Positions 1 to 10,193 of a stretch of DNA of 64,000 nt are shown one piece after another (within the stretch, counting starts at the first letter, position 1; every line of letters starts with the position of its first letter). Where the stretch lies: positions 88,397,342 through 88,461,341 of the forward strand of contig CM043953.1 of NCBI GenBank assembly GCA_014529385.2, written 5' to 3'. A program made the translations under genes and the position numbers. The notes under the pieces are model-generated. The model saw only the letters and a program-made list of their open reading frames with translations. It did not search any database and was not told where the DNA came from. The stretch comes from Adiantum capillus-veneris (lineage: Eukaryota; Streptophyta; Polypodiopsida; Polypodiales; Pteridaceae).

Positions 1-634
1 TCAAGATGAGCAGGTGGTAACTTGCCTGGCAGGCCCTCTGAAAATCAATCAACATGAGTGTGGAGAAAATCTTGGCGTTCTTTATCAAGTTCCGACAAAT
101 TTGTCTTATGATCATCATTCAACTCTTTCAAAAAGATCGAGTAAACAAACAGATTGGATTTCATTAATTTGTCTTATGATCATCATTCAACTCTTTCAAA
201 AAGATCGAGTAAACAAACAGATTGGATTCCATTAACTTCGAAACAGCCGACGCCGATACAATAGGGAGAGACTCGCCCTTAAGTTTCACATCAAGTACAA
301 TGGTTCTACATTTTTCTGCAGTCAAAGTCACTTTTCTCGCCAATAGTCAATCACGGCGTTGTTCTTATGGTGCCAGGGAATTCCCAAGAGGACATCACAA
401 TTCCAAGGGTATCATTATGTATAAGTCCTCATGCTCCAAATACCCCTGACAATGCAGCCAAAGTTTGTCAATGACAGGTATAATGGCTACATCCTTGCCG
501 AATATCGCTAGAACTACCTCTGCTAGTGGTCCCATCCGATCAGGTGTGATCTCAAGCCATGCCGCCAATTCAGGTGAAATGAAGTTGGCCTTGGCTCCTC
601 CATCAAAGAAAATGAGGGCTTCTTGGTCTTTCAC
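1..634 (-). pseudogene. Ty3/gypsy aspartic protease (start of pol), decayed, cut by the window edge
   Basis: Read on the minus strand, 634-395 gives a retropepsin-like segment: ALIFFDGGAKANFIS followed by a hydrophobic flap region. Plant Ty3/gypsy proteases have D-S/T-G-A at this place; here it is DGGA, so the catalytic Asp is kept but the following Ser/Thr is lost. Downstream (394 to about 100) the translation still resembles the protease-RT linker (LGIPWH, then a stretch starting NAVIDYW) but only across frame changes, and a 68-bp duplication sits inside it. RT and integrase would lie left of the window. The protein would process the Gag-Pol polyprotein in the element's particles; this copy cannot. 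Confidence 0.75.
98..233. repeat. 68-bp tandem duplication
   Basis: Two copies, 98-165 and 166-233, each running from an AATTTGTCTTATGATCATC start to AGATTGGATT, with only about one difference. It lies in the pol part of the minus-strand Ty3/gypsy remnant, just past the protease, and duplicates coding sequence, so it further breaks the reading frame. Confidence 0.9.
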
Positions 635-655
635 TTTTCCCCAAGCTCGGCAAAG

Positions 656-2249
656 TTATGTACTCTCATCAATCGTGCTTGGGTTGGTACCCATGCAATA
701 TGGAACCAGTCCTACTTTCATCTTGCCTTTTCGTCCACGTTCCTCATTTGCTCTTAAACCCTCAGGACTGTCTTCATCCTTGTCGTTCTGATCTTTCAGT
801 GCCTTTTTAAGGCACTTTGTGGAGATATGCCCAGTTCCCCCCCATCCAAAGCACTTCCCCTCTTTGATGTAAAGAGCTCTCTCTCGAGGAGTGAGTTTGG
901 GTTGTGCATCCTTTTCTTTCTTTTCTGGGTTGCTCTTCTTCTTTCTACTTTTATTATTCGAAGTCTGTTCTGTTCTTTGCGTCATGATTTCATTTGTGGG
1001 GTGGGTCAAATTACCTGAATGAATGGCAAATCCCCGTTTCGCATGACTCATCAGTTCCTGAATGAAATCTGACTTTTTCTCTAAGCAGTGATCTCAGATC
1101 TCTATAGGTAGTCCCAAGGTAAACCGCTCAATCTGTTCTTTGAACAAGATCTTCTTAATGAAGAGGCGAATAGAAAAGAGCTCCAAAATCTCTTGCAATA
1201 TGCGTCCAATGTATCCTTCTTGGTCATCCGAAGATGGTTCCAAGCAGTTCATATGTCGCGTTTGTACTTCCGAGTCAACAAGAAGAGATAAAAAGCCTTT
1301 TAAATTTCAACCATTTAACTGGCACTGTCTTGTTCAATAGAAGCGTGGACCACCAAGTTCGAGCATTTCCCTTGAAGTGAGAAGTAGCCCTCCGAATCTT
1401 GGAGTGCTATGAGTAACACCCTCTAGAGAAAGCTATGTCAAACTGCTGTATGAAAGCCAAAGCCTTTGAAGCATCTAGATATCTAGAAAACGTGTCAAAT
1501 TTAATTGATTGTCCACCTTCTTTAAACTTTCGGACTTTCTTGCTTTTATCCTCGAGAAAGTCATACTGGTTGGCTTTATAGAAATTCTTCTTCTTTGCAT
1601 AGAATCTGTGATCATCGGAGTCCGAACTGTCTGAAGACGAGTCCTTTGTAGAACTGTCAGAAACTGTAGACTTCATTGCCTTTTTCTTGTCTTTTCTGTC
1701 TTCTTCGCTCGAGTCAGAAGATCCAGAAGAACTGTCAGAAGAAGAAGAAGAAGAACTGGATACTCTTTCAAATTTCACATGCTTCTTCTGCTTTCTTCCC
1801 AAGGCAGATGTAGAATGACGACCCAAATAACCTAGGAAGTCAGTGCCTTTCTTTTGCTTTTTGTCGTGCTTTTTGCTTTTGTACTGCATGTCAAAAAAGC
1901 TGAGAAATCCGTGTATCAACCACCCCTTCTAATTCTTGCTCTGTAAATATCCTTGGCATGGGAGGTTGTTTGAGCGCCGGTTTGAGGGGTGGCTCCATGG
2001 TTTGCCGCCACTGTGAGTGCACCTCGTCGAAGGAGGTCTGGAAGAAAATTTTGCAAGTTTAGGGTACTTCATCAGATTTAGCATCAACTTTGTCGCATCA
2101 TCGACCAATCTTCGATGCTCCATCTCTTCAAGCTCCACCTGAGTAGGCCGAGGCAAGCCGTACTCGCGTGAATCTTCTTTGTGATCGCTTCTCGTATCGT
2201 CGGATGCAAAAGAAGTCGACTGTCTCACAAGACGGGCACCACGTGCCAA
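656..2249 (-). pseudogene. Ty3/gypsy gag, decayed
   Basis: Three minus-strand pieces are in gag order. 2249-1929 is the N-terminal part (starts MARGARLVRQ). 1919-1407 has a Ser/Asp-rich linker, about residues 53-100, then FDTFSRYLDASKALAFIQQF, which matches the start of the plant gypsy capsid domain. 1051-656 has a basic region and a zinc knuckle at about 853-812, CFGWGGTGHISTKC. The knuckle should be C-X2-C-X4-H-X4-C; the second Cys is Trp, so it cannot bind zinc normally. Between 1406 and 1052 the capsid core is in several frames with stops. The protease follows at 634. The copy is non-functional. Confidence 0.8.
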
Positions 2250-2262
2250 TAGAAAAGAACGG

Positions 2263-2700
2263 ACTCAGCAGACTTTTAGCACTTCAATAACAATTGAACT
2301 GAGAGAGAGGGAGAGAGAGAGACAACACGCGACACGGAGGAATTCCACCCTAGAGAGTATTGGCTCCAAACCTTGGCACCCCTTTTGGTATTTATTTATA
2401 TTGCATCAACACAGTACAAGCTGGTACTCCAGACTCTGCACCTTCTCCAAGATGCATGCGAGAGAATGAGCCCTAACCTCATATTTAAAGGCCCTTGTCC
2501 TAAAAAGCAATTACAGTGAAAATCCTTCAAAACTCAAAAGCATCTGGGCCAAAAGCAATGTTCAAAAGCTGCCAGCGTAAAATCCAAAATTCCGTACAGT
2601 TGCCACGTCAGTAGTCAATGCAAAACGCGGATATCCGTACAACATGATTTTCGGAAATCTGCCACTCATCAACCAGCTTTGCAATTTCTTGTGTGTTTGT
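2263..2700 (-). repeat. LTR-like segment, inner copy
   Basis: Alignable by eye with the segment at 2965-3450: both start AGCAGACTT, both have a 'CCTAGAGAgTATTGG..CC' block, then GGTATTT, a GCATCAACA/GCACAAAA block, 'AGACTCTGC' and later 'CTGCCACGTCAG/CTGCCACTCATC' blocks. On the minus strand a TATA-like TTTAAATATG lies near 2495-2486, placed as in an LTR promoter. It directly precedes the gag start at 2249. No primer-binding site was recognised between this segment and gag. Ends are approximate. A short (GA)n tract lies at 2295-2325. Confidence 0.5.
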
Positions 2701-2951
2701 GTGAGTCTTGCTTTATTTTAATTCTTTATGTCACTTGGGGCCCCATCGGACGGGGTGCTTGTAAGTGGGTAGGCCTCTTCTCCTATTACTTGTTCTTTTT
2801 AGGGTTTAGGCCCCTCGGCCGGCATCTGTAAGTTGGCTCCATTCTTCAGGGCTTTGACACGTCAACAGTTTGTTACAGACTGTCCTTTGCTTGAATCCAT
2901 AAGTGCCGCGTAAAAAGGATCGGATTTCTCGATAGAAGAGAAATCGGCCAT

Positions 2952-2963
2952 GCTATGATACCA
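2952..2963 (-). other. Primer-binding site for initiator tRNA-Met
   Basis: The minus strand reads TGGTATCATAGC, one mismatch from the plant retrotransposon consensus TGGTATCAGAGC. It is one base inside the end of the LTR-like segment that starts TGTAGCAGACTT at 2965, which is the expected position. Confidence 0.75.
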
Positions 2964-2964
2964 C

Positions 2965-3600
2965 TGTAGCAGACTTGTACACTCCAAGTCAAGAATCTAC
3001 CGCGACACGACAGGACTTCACTTCAAAATAGTTCACAATTTGATTCAACACTGGCCCGCCGACGAAGTTTCGTGCCTAGAGATATTGGTCCCAAAGACTG
3101 GCGTCCCTTTCGGTATTTCTTTTGATATTAATTTGTTGCACAAAATACACTAGGTGGCTGGGTCTCACTCTTAGACTCTGCGTCCAGATGCTCTGAGAAG
3201 TGAGAGGCCAAGCCACACTTATAAAGGTTTACAAGGGATGCCAAAAGCAGAGCCCCAAAAGCTGTAAATCAAAAGCACTTTAAAAATAAATGGCAATTCC
3301 TCTCAAACCTTGGTAAATAAAGCAAGGCTTAAAAATTAAAGCTCTCTCTCTCTATCTTGTGTAGGGTTTTACGTAACCAAAAGCTGGCCCAAAATTGTCG
3401 CAAAAAAAACAGCATGAGAAAGCTGCCATACAACTATTGTACGAAAATCTGCCACGTCAGCTCTGCAGTGCTTTTTCTGAGGCTGCCGTACGGGCCTGCT
3501 ACGTCACTGCCTACCATGTCATCATTTCTGTCAGCGTCACTGCCTGTTCTATGCCAAGAGAGGGTGTATATGTGTGTGTACTAGGCAGCCACGTCACTAG
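2965..3600 (-). repeat. LTR of a minus-strand retrotransposon, outer copy
   Basis: Begins TGTAGCAGACTTG next to the primer site, so the 2965 end is well placed; the far end was not found and may reach 3.8 kb. On the minus strand a TATA-like CCTTTATAAG lies at about 3229-3220, and 3655-3800 has a GC-richer block typical of an LTR transcribed region. It resembles the inner segment at 2263-2700 at roughly two thirds of positions, so the two are not copies from one recent insertion. Confidence 0.6.
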
Positions 3601-4798
3601 TTGTGACAGATTCCCTGCAGTTTAGGTGCGAAACCCTAAATCTGCAAAAAAAAACACAACAGGCTGTAATTCTCTCTTTTGGACCGTTTCGAGCGGAGTG
3701 AGCACGCCTATGCGTGTCTCAGGTGCTCCCGCACGCAATGGGACAGTTCCCTTGTAAATTGGACAAGTTTTCACGTGAGAAAACTCTCTGTATTTGCATT
3801 CCTTCGCGATGGAACTATGCATATCTGAAAGGGATTATCAATTAGCTAATTCGGTTCCTGTATAGAAGGTTCTTGTCTTGGAAAACACACATTAAACCCC
3901 CAGAACTCTACATGGTCATCTGAGAAGCCCAAGTACTAGGGCATTACCATATGTGAAAAGGGGAGAGAGGGATGCGCGAGAGAAAATCGCCGCGCTACAT
4001 AGAGCAAGGGAGAAGGCAAGCATCCTTTTAAGCTGTGAGCACCCGCACCCACTACTCACACACACTGTGTAGAACACTTAATGAGCAAAATTCAGCCCTC
4101 AACCTCAAATATGGCGTCCCTCTTTAGATGACCTTCTTGAGAGAAAAAGTTGACTAGCAGGTTACTCTCCTACTGCCATGTGTCCAATTTGCTCCTTTTG
4201 GTTTAATTCCTAGTACCCACCAACTTATAAAGTCCTAATGAGGGGCCTAAATGACTTTAACTGAGCCTAGCCACTTCTTTACAAGTCAAATTCCAGTGCC
4301 GCTCGGCCCAACCATCTCGTGGCTGCTTGGCCTTGACTCTTGCGGGTGAAACTCTCGGCCAACAGCTGTTTCACACTGGCCACACAATGTCTGGGCATTT
4401 GTGATTATAACAAGAGGGTCCCAAAAATTAAATAAAATCAAGGGAAAGAAACCAGGAAATATATATAGTGGTTGTCACAATCTCGTGACATGCCTTTATT
4501 AGCGCCTGCGCAATATTAGCCCTCAGCGCAGCAACCTTGCCCTTGCGTAGTCGACCGTTAGTGATCACTACCTCTCGTGCACGCACGTGTGTGTGTTAGG
4601 GTTCAAGCGTGTGTGTTCAGAGACCCATCTTTTCTCCTCTACGTGGCCAACCCTTACTGGCTCTTGTACAAATTTTGCCAGTGAGTGTGTGTATGAAGCA
4701 GGTGTTTTACATAAAGTGTGTGAAGCAGGTGCCTTACCTTAGCTTTGTACAACTCTCATTTTCTTTTGTACCTCTATAGTCTTCAAGGGTGTGTGTGA
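3601..4798. other. No gene recognised
   Basis: AT-rich sequence with small GT-rich patches (4560-4800). Possibly the remainder of the LTR above to about 3830. No ORF with recognisable similarity, no RNA gene seen. Confidence 0.5.
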
Positions 4799-4839
4799 GT
4801 GTCACTAGGAGAGTTCTTTTGTCTCTCGATGGATATGCA

Positions 4840-5640
4840 AGAACAATGCATTTACAAACGTCGAAAACCTTTTGAGAATTCAGCTATGGAGCCTTTTACC
4901 CTCATCAAAGAATGTTTACATGAGGATTTCGAGGATGCGCATTACCCCTTGGAAGGGCCTGCTCCTGTCATGGATGTACGCATTCCAGTGCAGAGGAGCT
5001 CATGGACCCTGTTGCTCAATATGCCTTAAATGCGGTAATTCTCTTCTTCTCGATCAAAATGCCTATTGGTCAAGATATAGGCCAATGGGTTGATTTCCTG
5101 CTCAAGAAACAAGAAGTTTAGGGAGTTTACTTCGATGCCAGAGGATTTTATGATGTCTTGTTATAGACATGGATGATAGGGATGCTTTGATTGAAATAAC
5201 TCCTCTCTTCTTGAATACGCAGATGTCTCATGTATTACCCTGGGCCCACACCAAGGACTATTAGAGCCTTAATCGTCACAAGTGCTTCGTCTAGGTTGAG
5301 GTGGTCTACTTTCCTTGCACTTGGCGTCACTTTCTTCCCTATCGATGGATGAAGTGCATACCCAGTGGCGGAATGCCTCCGAACCACCTATCAAACCGGC
5401 GATCAAGAGGCCTCCTACTATGAGGATGTTCACTGAACAAGAACTCCAAGATGTCGTTCAGACTTAGAGGAGTCAGCTTTTGGACTCGAAGAAGCCACTG
5501 AAGAAGCAACTGAAGAAGAGAAAGAAGGGGAATGACTACTCCGGTTATGTGGGTCGTCAATCTTCTTCCCCTCCTCGCAGTTTTTGCACCTGTTGACAAG
5601 AGACACAAAAACGCTGGTGTGTGGAAGTGGAGCGATCAAC
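4840..5640 (+). pseudogene. LINE ORF1-like (DUF4283-type) remnant
   Basis: Plus-strand pieces in shifting frames. 4799-5029 carries an N-terminal piece (starting MDMQEQCIYKRRKPFENSA). Around 5165-5345 the translation reads DDRDALIEITPLFLNTQMS, then a LPWAH piece, then CTWRHFLPY. This order (D-R-D-x-L, a hydrophobic strand, LPW, then a Trp-containing strand) matches the gag-like DUF4283 nucleic-acid-binding domain found in ORF1 of plant LINEs. From 5346 a basic tail (KKPLKKQLKKRKKG) follows. At least four frame changes or stops are present. Function in an intact element: RNA binding and chaperoning of the LINE transcript. Confidence 0.5.
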
Positions 5641-5649
5641 CCCCATGAC

Positions 5650-6180
5650 TACCAAAACAAGAAGACCCCTAACATTATCAGATGATCTATGACTGATAAG
5701 TGGGTACCCCCCCTGACCCCATATATAGGTGCCCAAGGGGGAGGTCGATCACTGCATGAGATGCCCCCACAACCCAACATGAAAAATAAAGTACGCACCC
5801 AACCCAGCATGAAAAATAAAATAGGGTGCCTCGAAAACAAACAGGCGGTCGGCGGCCCAGAAGTGGGCATCTGGACAATGCAGTGGGTGGCCACCTGCCC
5901 GGAGACATACTAGCCGTACAAGTATGCCCTAGAAGTGAAGCGGCAAAGTGGTGTAAATCTAACACCCCCTCTCAGCACCGGATGTTGAACAAACCGTGTG
6001 AAGCCAAAGATGTGAGGCAAATAATGAAGATGTCTGTTGCGATGTTTGCAGCAATTTGGGGTGTCCCAACCTCTGAAATATCTCTATGGTAAAGCGTCAT
6101 CACGAGAAATGTAACAAACTGCTATACTTCGCCGATACAAGGTGAAGATACTGCATGAAGGTCCCAAACTGAGTGTGAAA
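5650..6180. other. No gene recognised
   Basis: A direct repeat of about 40 bp is visible (CCCAACATGAAAAATAAAGT at 5774 and CCCAGCATGAAAAATAAAAT at 5804). Otherwise nothing recognisable. Confidence 0.4.
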
Positions 6181-6187
6181 AGTACTA

Positions 6188-6880
6188 CTTTTAGTAAAAC
6201 AAGTGGTGTAAATCTAACAAGAAGATATGTTGGCATGGCTAGATCATTTCAAAAACATGGCAATCTATCATGATTGAAATAACTCTCTAAAAATAGCAAA
6301 AAAATTTACGGTACTAGGACTGGCAGCAACCTAGACGAAACTTGCTATTTTCACACCTTTTAGTAAAAGAAGTAGTGTAAATCTAACAAGAAGATGTGTT
6401 GTCATGGTTAGATCATTTCAAAAATATGGCAACCTATCATGATTAAAATAACTCTCCAAAAGTAAGAGAAATTTGTACGGTACTAGAAGGACTGGCAGCA
6501 ACCTGTACTCGCTGTTTTCACACCTTTTAGTAAAAGAACTGGTGTAAATCCAACAAGAAGATGTGTTGTCATGGCTAGATCATTTCGAAAACATGGCAAC
6601 CTATCATGAGTGGAATAACTCTCCAAAAATAGCAAAAAATTGTACAGTACTAGAAGGACTGGCAGCAACTTGGAGGATACTCGCTGTTTTCACACCTTTT
6701 AGTAAAAGAAGTGGTGTAAATCCAACAAGAAGATGTGTTGTCATGGCTAGATCATTTTGAAAACGTGGCAACCTATCATGATTGAAATAACTCAAAAAAT
6801 AGCAAAAATTTGTACGGTACTAGAAGGACTGGCAACAACCTATACTCGCTGTTTTCACACCTTTTAGTAAAAGAAGCGGT
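6188..6880. repeat. ~168-bp tandem repeat, four units
   Basis: The marker CTTTTAGTAAAA occurs at 6188, 6357, 6524, 6696 and 6861, giving periods of 169, 167, 172 and 165 bp. Each unit then has GGTGTAAAT, ACAAGAAGATGTGTTG, CATGGCTAGATCATTT, CCTATCATGA, a stretch ending in AATAACTC, and ACTAGAAGGACTGGCAGCAAC. Units differ by scattered substitutions and short indels. No coding potential. Confidence 0.9.
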
Positions 6881-6888
6881 GTAAATAT

Positions 6889-7012
6889 AGTACAAGTTGC
6901 TGCCAGTCCTTCTAGTATCGTACAAATTTCTACTATTTTTTGAGAGTTATTCCAATCATGATAGGTTTCCATGTTTTTGAAATGATCTAGACATGACTAC
7001 ACATTTTTTTAC
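6889..7012. repeat. Inverted copy of the 168-bp unit
   Basis: Reads the array unit backwards: GTTGCTGCCAGTCCTTCTAG, then the complement of the AATAACTC block, ATGATAGG, ATGTTTTTGAAATGATCTAG. The array and this copy therefore form a large inverted repeat with its turning point near 6880-6890. Confidence 0.85.
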
Positions 7013-7864
7013 TAAACTCGTTGCGGCAATCGTGAAAAGTCTCGTCCTCTCCACTCATCTTGGCAGTAGCGAACGGTGTTCCCCAGGAACAAATGAAAAA
7101 AACCAGTAGCGAACAGTGTTCGCCAAAGGCTTTTGTAGGAACAAATGAAAAAAAGGAATTTACCTGTTTTATGGACTTTTACTCTAAAATCCTCAAAAAG
7201 CTGGCCCTCCTCAAAACTAACTGGGAAATGTTACTTTTTATCCTTTAAAAACACATCAAGGTCGGTTTTTTGTGAACACTAGTAGTGAAGTTGCCTAGCT
7301 TCTCCTCTCTCCATCTTCTTTACTCTTGCACTCTTGATCATGCATGCATCTCGATCCTACAAAAATGTCGTCACAAATCAAATATCATGTTTTAGAAATT
7401 AAATGTAGAAATGAACTATTTAGATTACAATATTTTTCAAAGCATAAAAAATAATGATAAAAAAACATTGTTCAAGTGGGAATTAACATAACCAATCTAT
7501 TGCTACACATGGATGGTAGACCGGTTTTTGTCACTGATCCAATACAAGTGAAGTGAGAGGTGATCTCAAGCTTTGATACTTCTCCATACCTCTCTTGGGT
7601 GATAGAAATTTCATGCCACTTTCATGTGCTTACTCTAACACCCAGAAGATCTCAATAATCTATCAGATCTAATTTCGGTGAGAGAAAGGATGCCAGATAC
7701 ATGTGCTTACTTTCACACCCTTGAAACAAAAAATAGCACTCTTTTGCATTGAGATTGTAGTGATTTTGCTGAGTTTTTGGTTAAGATTTCGATTTCTAAC
7801 AGAGTAGACTCTGCCAAAAATTTTGTAATTTTTTTCCATAAATTCCTAGTCTCACTCTCTTACT
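7013..7864. other. No gene recognised
   Basis: A small direct repeat (AACAAATGAAAAAAA at 7088 and 7140, each preceded by AGTAGCGAAC-type text) and AT-rich sequence. Possibly the leader or LTR remains of the copia fragment that follows; no LTR end was found. Confidence 0.4.
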
Positions 7865-7879
7865 TTGCTCTTGTCAATC

Positions 7880-8860
7880 ATGGCTGGAACTTCTAAGAAA
7901 GAAGAGCATTATATCAAGAAGTTTTATGGCACAAACTTCACGATATGGAAGCATTGTATGCTTGATGTCTTGGTTGATAAGGGCCTTGCAACACCATTGA
8001 AAGAGCATAAAGAGGGTGTTTACACTAATGATGAGTGGGAGGATTTTGTGCGCTTTGTGGCACGTGTCGGAGGCTGGGAACTTACCAAACACTGTGTGCG
8101 ACCCACGAATGGCTGCAAGCACACAACTAGACAGGCCTAGCAAGCTCAAAGGGGTAATGGTGTATCACTCACCACTCAATGCTTCCGTCGTGAAGGATCC
8201 TGTGCCTCAAAGAAGAAGGAGCTTGCACATTCAACAATCATGTTACACCTTGGTGATTCTATCTATTGCATAGATTTGGATGCATGTATAGCTAGAAATA
8301 TATAGTAGCAATGTTTTTGGCACAGAAGAGTCTAGAGAGATGTCTACAATTAGAGGATGATATTGCAGACATAGAAACATTGTATGTTGGCATTGTAGTC
8401 ATATAAGACATGTACAAAGGCACTGTTTTTAGTGGATGAGACAATGCAGAAGACAACATAAGTCAGATTATATCCATTTGACTGATGTGGGGACAGATGT
8501 AGTGTATCAAACTACAAATGATAGAAATGTCAAGTTTGCTTCTATGTTTTCTCTTGACTTTCTTATGTCGGTTGATGACACATTACCTTCACGTTGGATA
8601 CTAGATACGAGTGCTAGGTTTCATGTCATGCTGAGCCATGAATGGTTTAGCACATATGCTAGTGGCATGCTTGGACGTGTGGGTCTACCTAATGTTACAA
8701 CACATGACATAGCCAGTGCATGAGATGTTAGATTATCATTTCCAAGTGGTGCATCATACGTGTTGGGATATGTACACATGTTTCAAGTTTAAGAAAAAGA
8801 TTGATTATATGTGTCAGTTAAGAGATAGCAGATACAAGGTAGTGTTGGACACACACTATT
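7880..8860 (+). pseudogene. Ty1/copia gag-protease remnant
   Basis: Starts at an ATG giving MAGTSKKEEHYIKKFYGTNF, with the F-x-G-x-N-F-x-x-W (here YGTNFTIWK) motif at the N-terminus of copia Gag. A long internal deletion follows. 8385-8426 translates to a zinc knuckle CWHCSHIRHVQRHC (C-X2-C-X4-H-X4-C, all four ligands present). 8436-8723 has WILDTSARFHV, which corresponds to the protease motif W-I-x-D-S/T-G-A; here Gly is Arg's neighbour Ala and the DSG triad is DTS, so the active site is lost. Then EWFSTY and a decayed linker to about 8860. No integrase or RT remains. Confidence 0.7.
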
Positions 8861-9155
8861 TTAGATTGCATCATGAACAGCTAGTCATAGCATGAGGTGC
8901 TAGTGCTGGCACAATTCATGCAATGCAAACATGCCACCACGTGCAAGACAACACAATCTCCATGAGTGAGTACGTAGCCATGTAGAGAGACAAGGCATGC
9001 CTCCTTTGCGGATAGATTGCATGATGCTCTAGTTGGTGAGAGTGAGGAGGCACTAAGGCTTGCGCCATTTGCTTTTTTGTTGAAAGTAGGCTTAAAAGGG
9101 ACTCAGGGGGACTAAGGGCAGGCACTAGTGACAGATTCCATGAAAAAATCATCAG

Positions 9156-10022
9156 GAGACATCCTACGCGTAGGATGTCTCAAGGGCATTTCTGGGCACA
9201 GAACCCAACATTTTTCATCACACACATTTTCTGAATAGCCTTTACATGCTAGCCACCAAGTGTCATCCCATTTGGACCAACATTGACCTCATATGCATGA
9301 AAAAACACAAAGTTAGGGCATAGAGGCAATAATGGGCCATAGACCTACCAAAACTTGTCCAAATCACATGAAACTTGCACAACACCTTCATGAGCACATA
9401 GCCAACCAATCTGTGTGGCCACCTGCAAAAATTGATGAAATAGACATCCTATCTATTTGACATTTTTGGCCTATAGAGGGTGTTTGTCCATTCCAGATCT
9501 AATCACATTATCTTCAAGAGCTCATATACCAAGTTTGAAGCCATTCTAATCATTTTTGACCCAACACCTTCAAGATACACTTTTTGAGCCCAAAAATACT
9601 ACATAGGATCTTACCAACATCAATTCTTGTCCAAATCAAAATCCAAGAGCATGGCCATGTTCCACATGCCAAGGACTACCCACAGAACAAATCCCAAGCC
9701 ATTTTGATGAAATAGACATCCTATGCGTAGGATGTCTCCAGCATATTTTTGACCTTCTGTGCAAAGAGTGACATCATGGGAGCCAATACCATGGTGCAAT
9801 GAGCCCATATATCAATTTTCAACCCATTTGGACATCACTTGCTACCTGTTGTGGACATTTTTACCCAATTTGTGGCCTAAAGCCTGAATCAGCCCAAAAA
9901 TCCACTTTTTGATGCCCAAATCCAAATCCAAGCACATAGCCATGTTGTACAAGCCAAGGACCACCAGCATGTCAAGTATCACCCAAATCTGATGAAAAAG
10001 ACATCCTACACGTAGGATGTCT
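9156..10022. repeat. ~280-bp tandem repeat with a palindromic core
   Basis: A perfect 26-bp palindrome at 9156-9181 (core ACATCCTACGCGTAGGATGT) recurs as near-perfect 24-bp palindromes at 9714-9737 and 9999-10022, with a degenerate half-site at about 9443-9462. Centres are 9168, 9453, 9726 and 10010, so spacing is about 284, 273 and 285 bp. The sequence between cores is also alignable (for example GCCATGTTCCACATGCCAAG versus GCCATGTTGTACAAGCCAAG before the third and fourth cores, and GATGAAA just before each core). No ORF. It ends about 170 bp before the gag-like reading frame at 10194. Confidence 0.85.
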
Positions 10023-10193
10023 AAATGAAAATTTTTGGCCAGAATTGCACTGTGAGCACATGCACAGTTTCACAAGTTCCTTTTAAGCTTTATTTTCAAT
10101 TTTCAAGTCATTTGGATAGATAAAACTCAGTTTCTCAGCAACAGCTGATATGGAAAAAATGCTAACTTCGGACTACTGAGTGCAATAGGATCT

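Noticed and set aside
5649-6092. Overlapping ORFs on both strands
   Set aside because: No motif, no codon evidence, and mutually exclusive frames; treated as chance.
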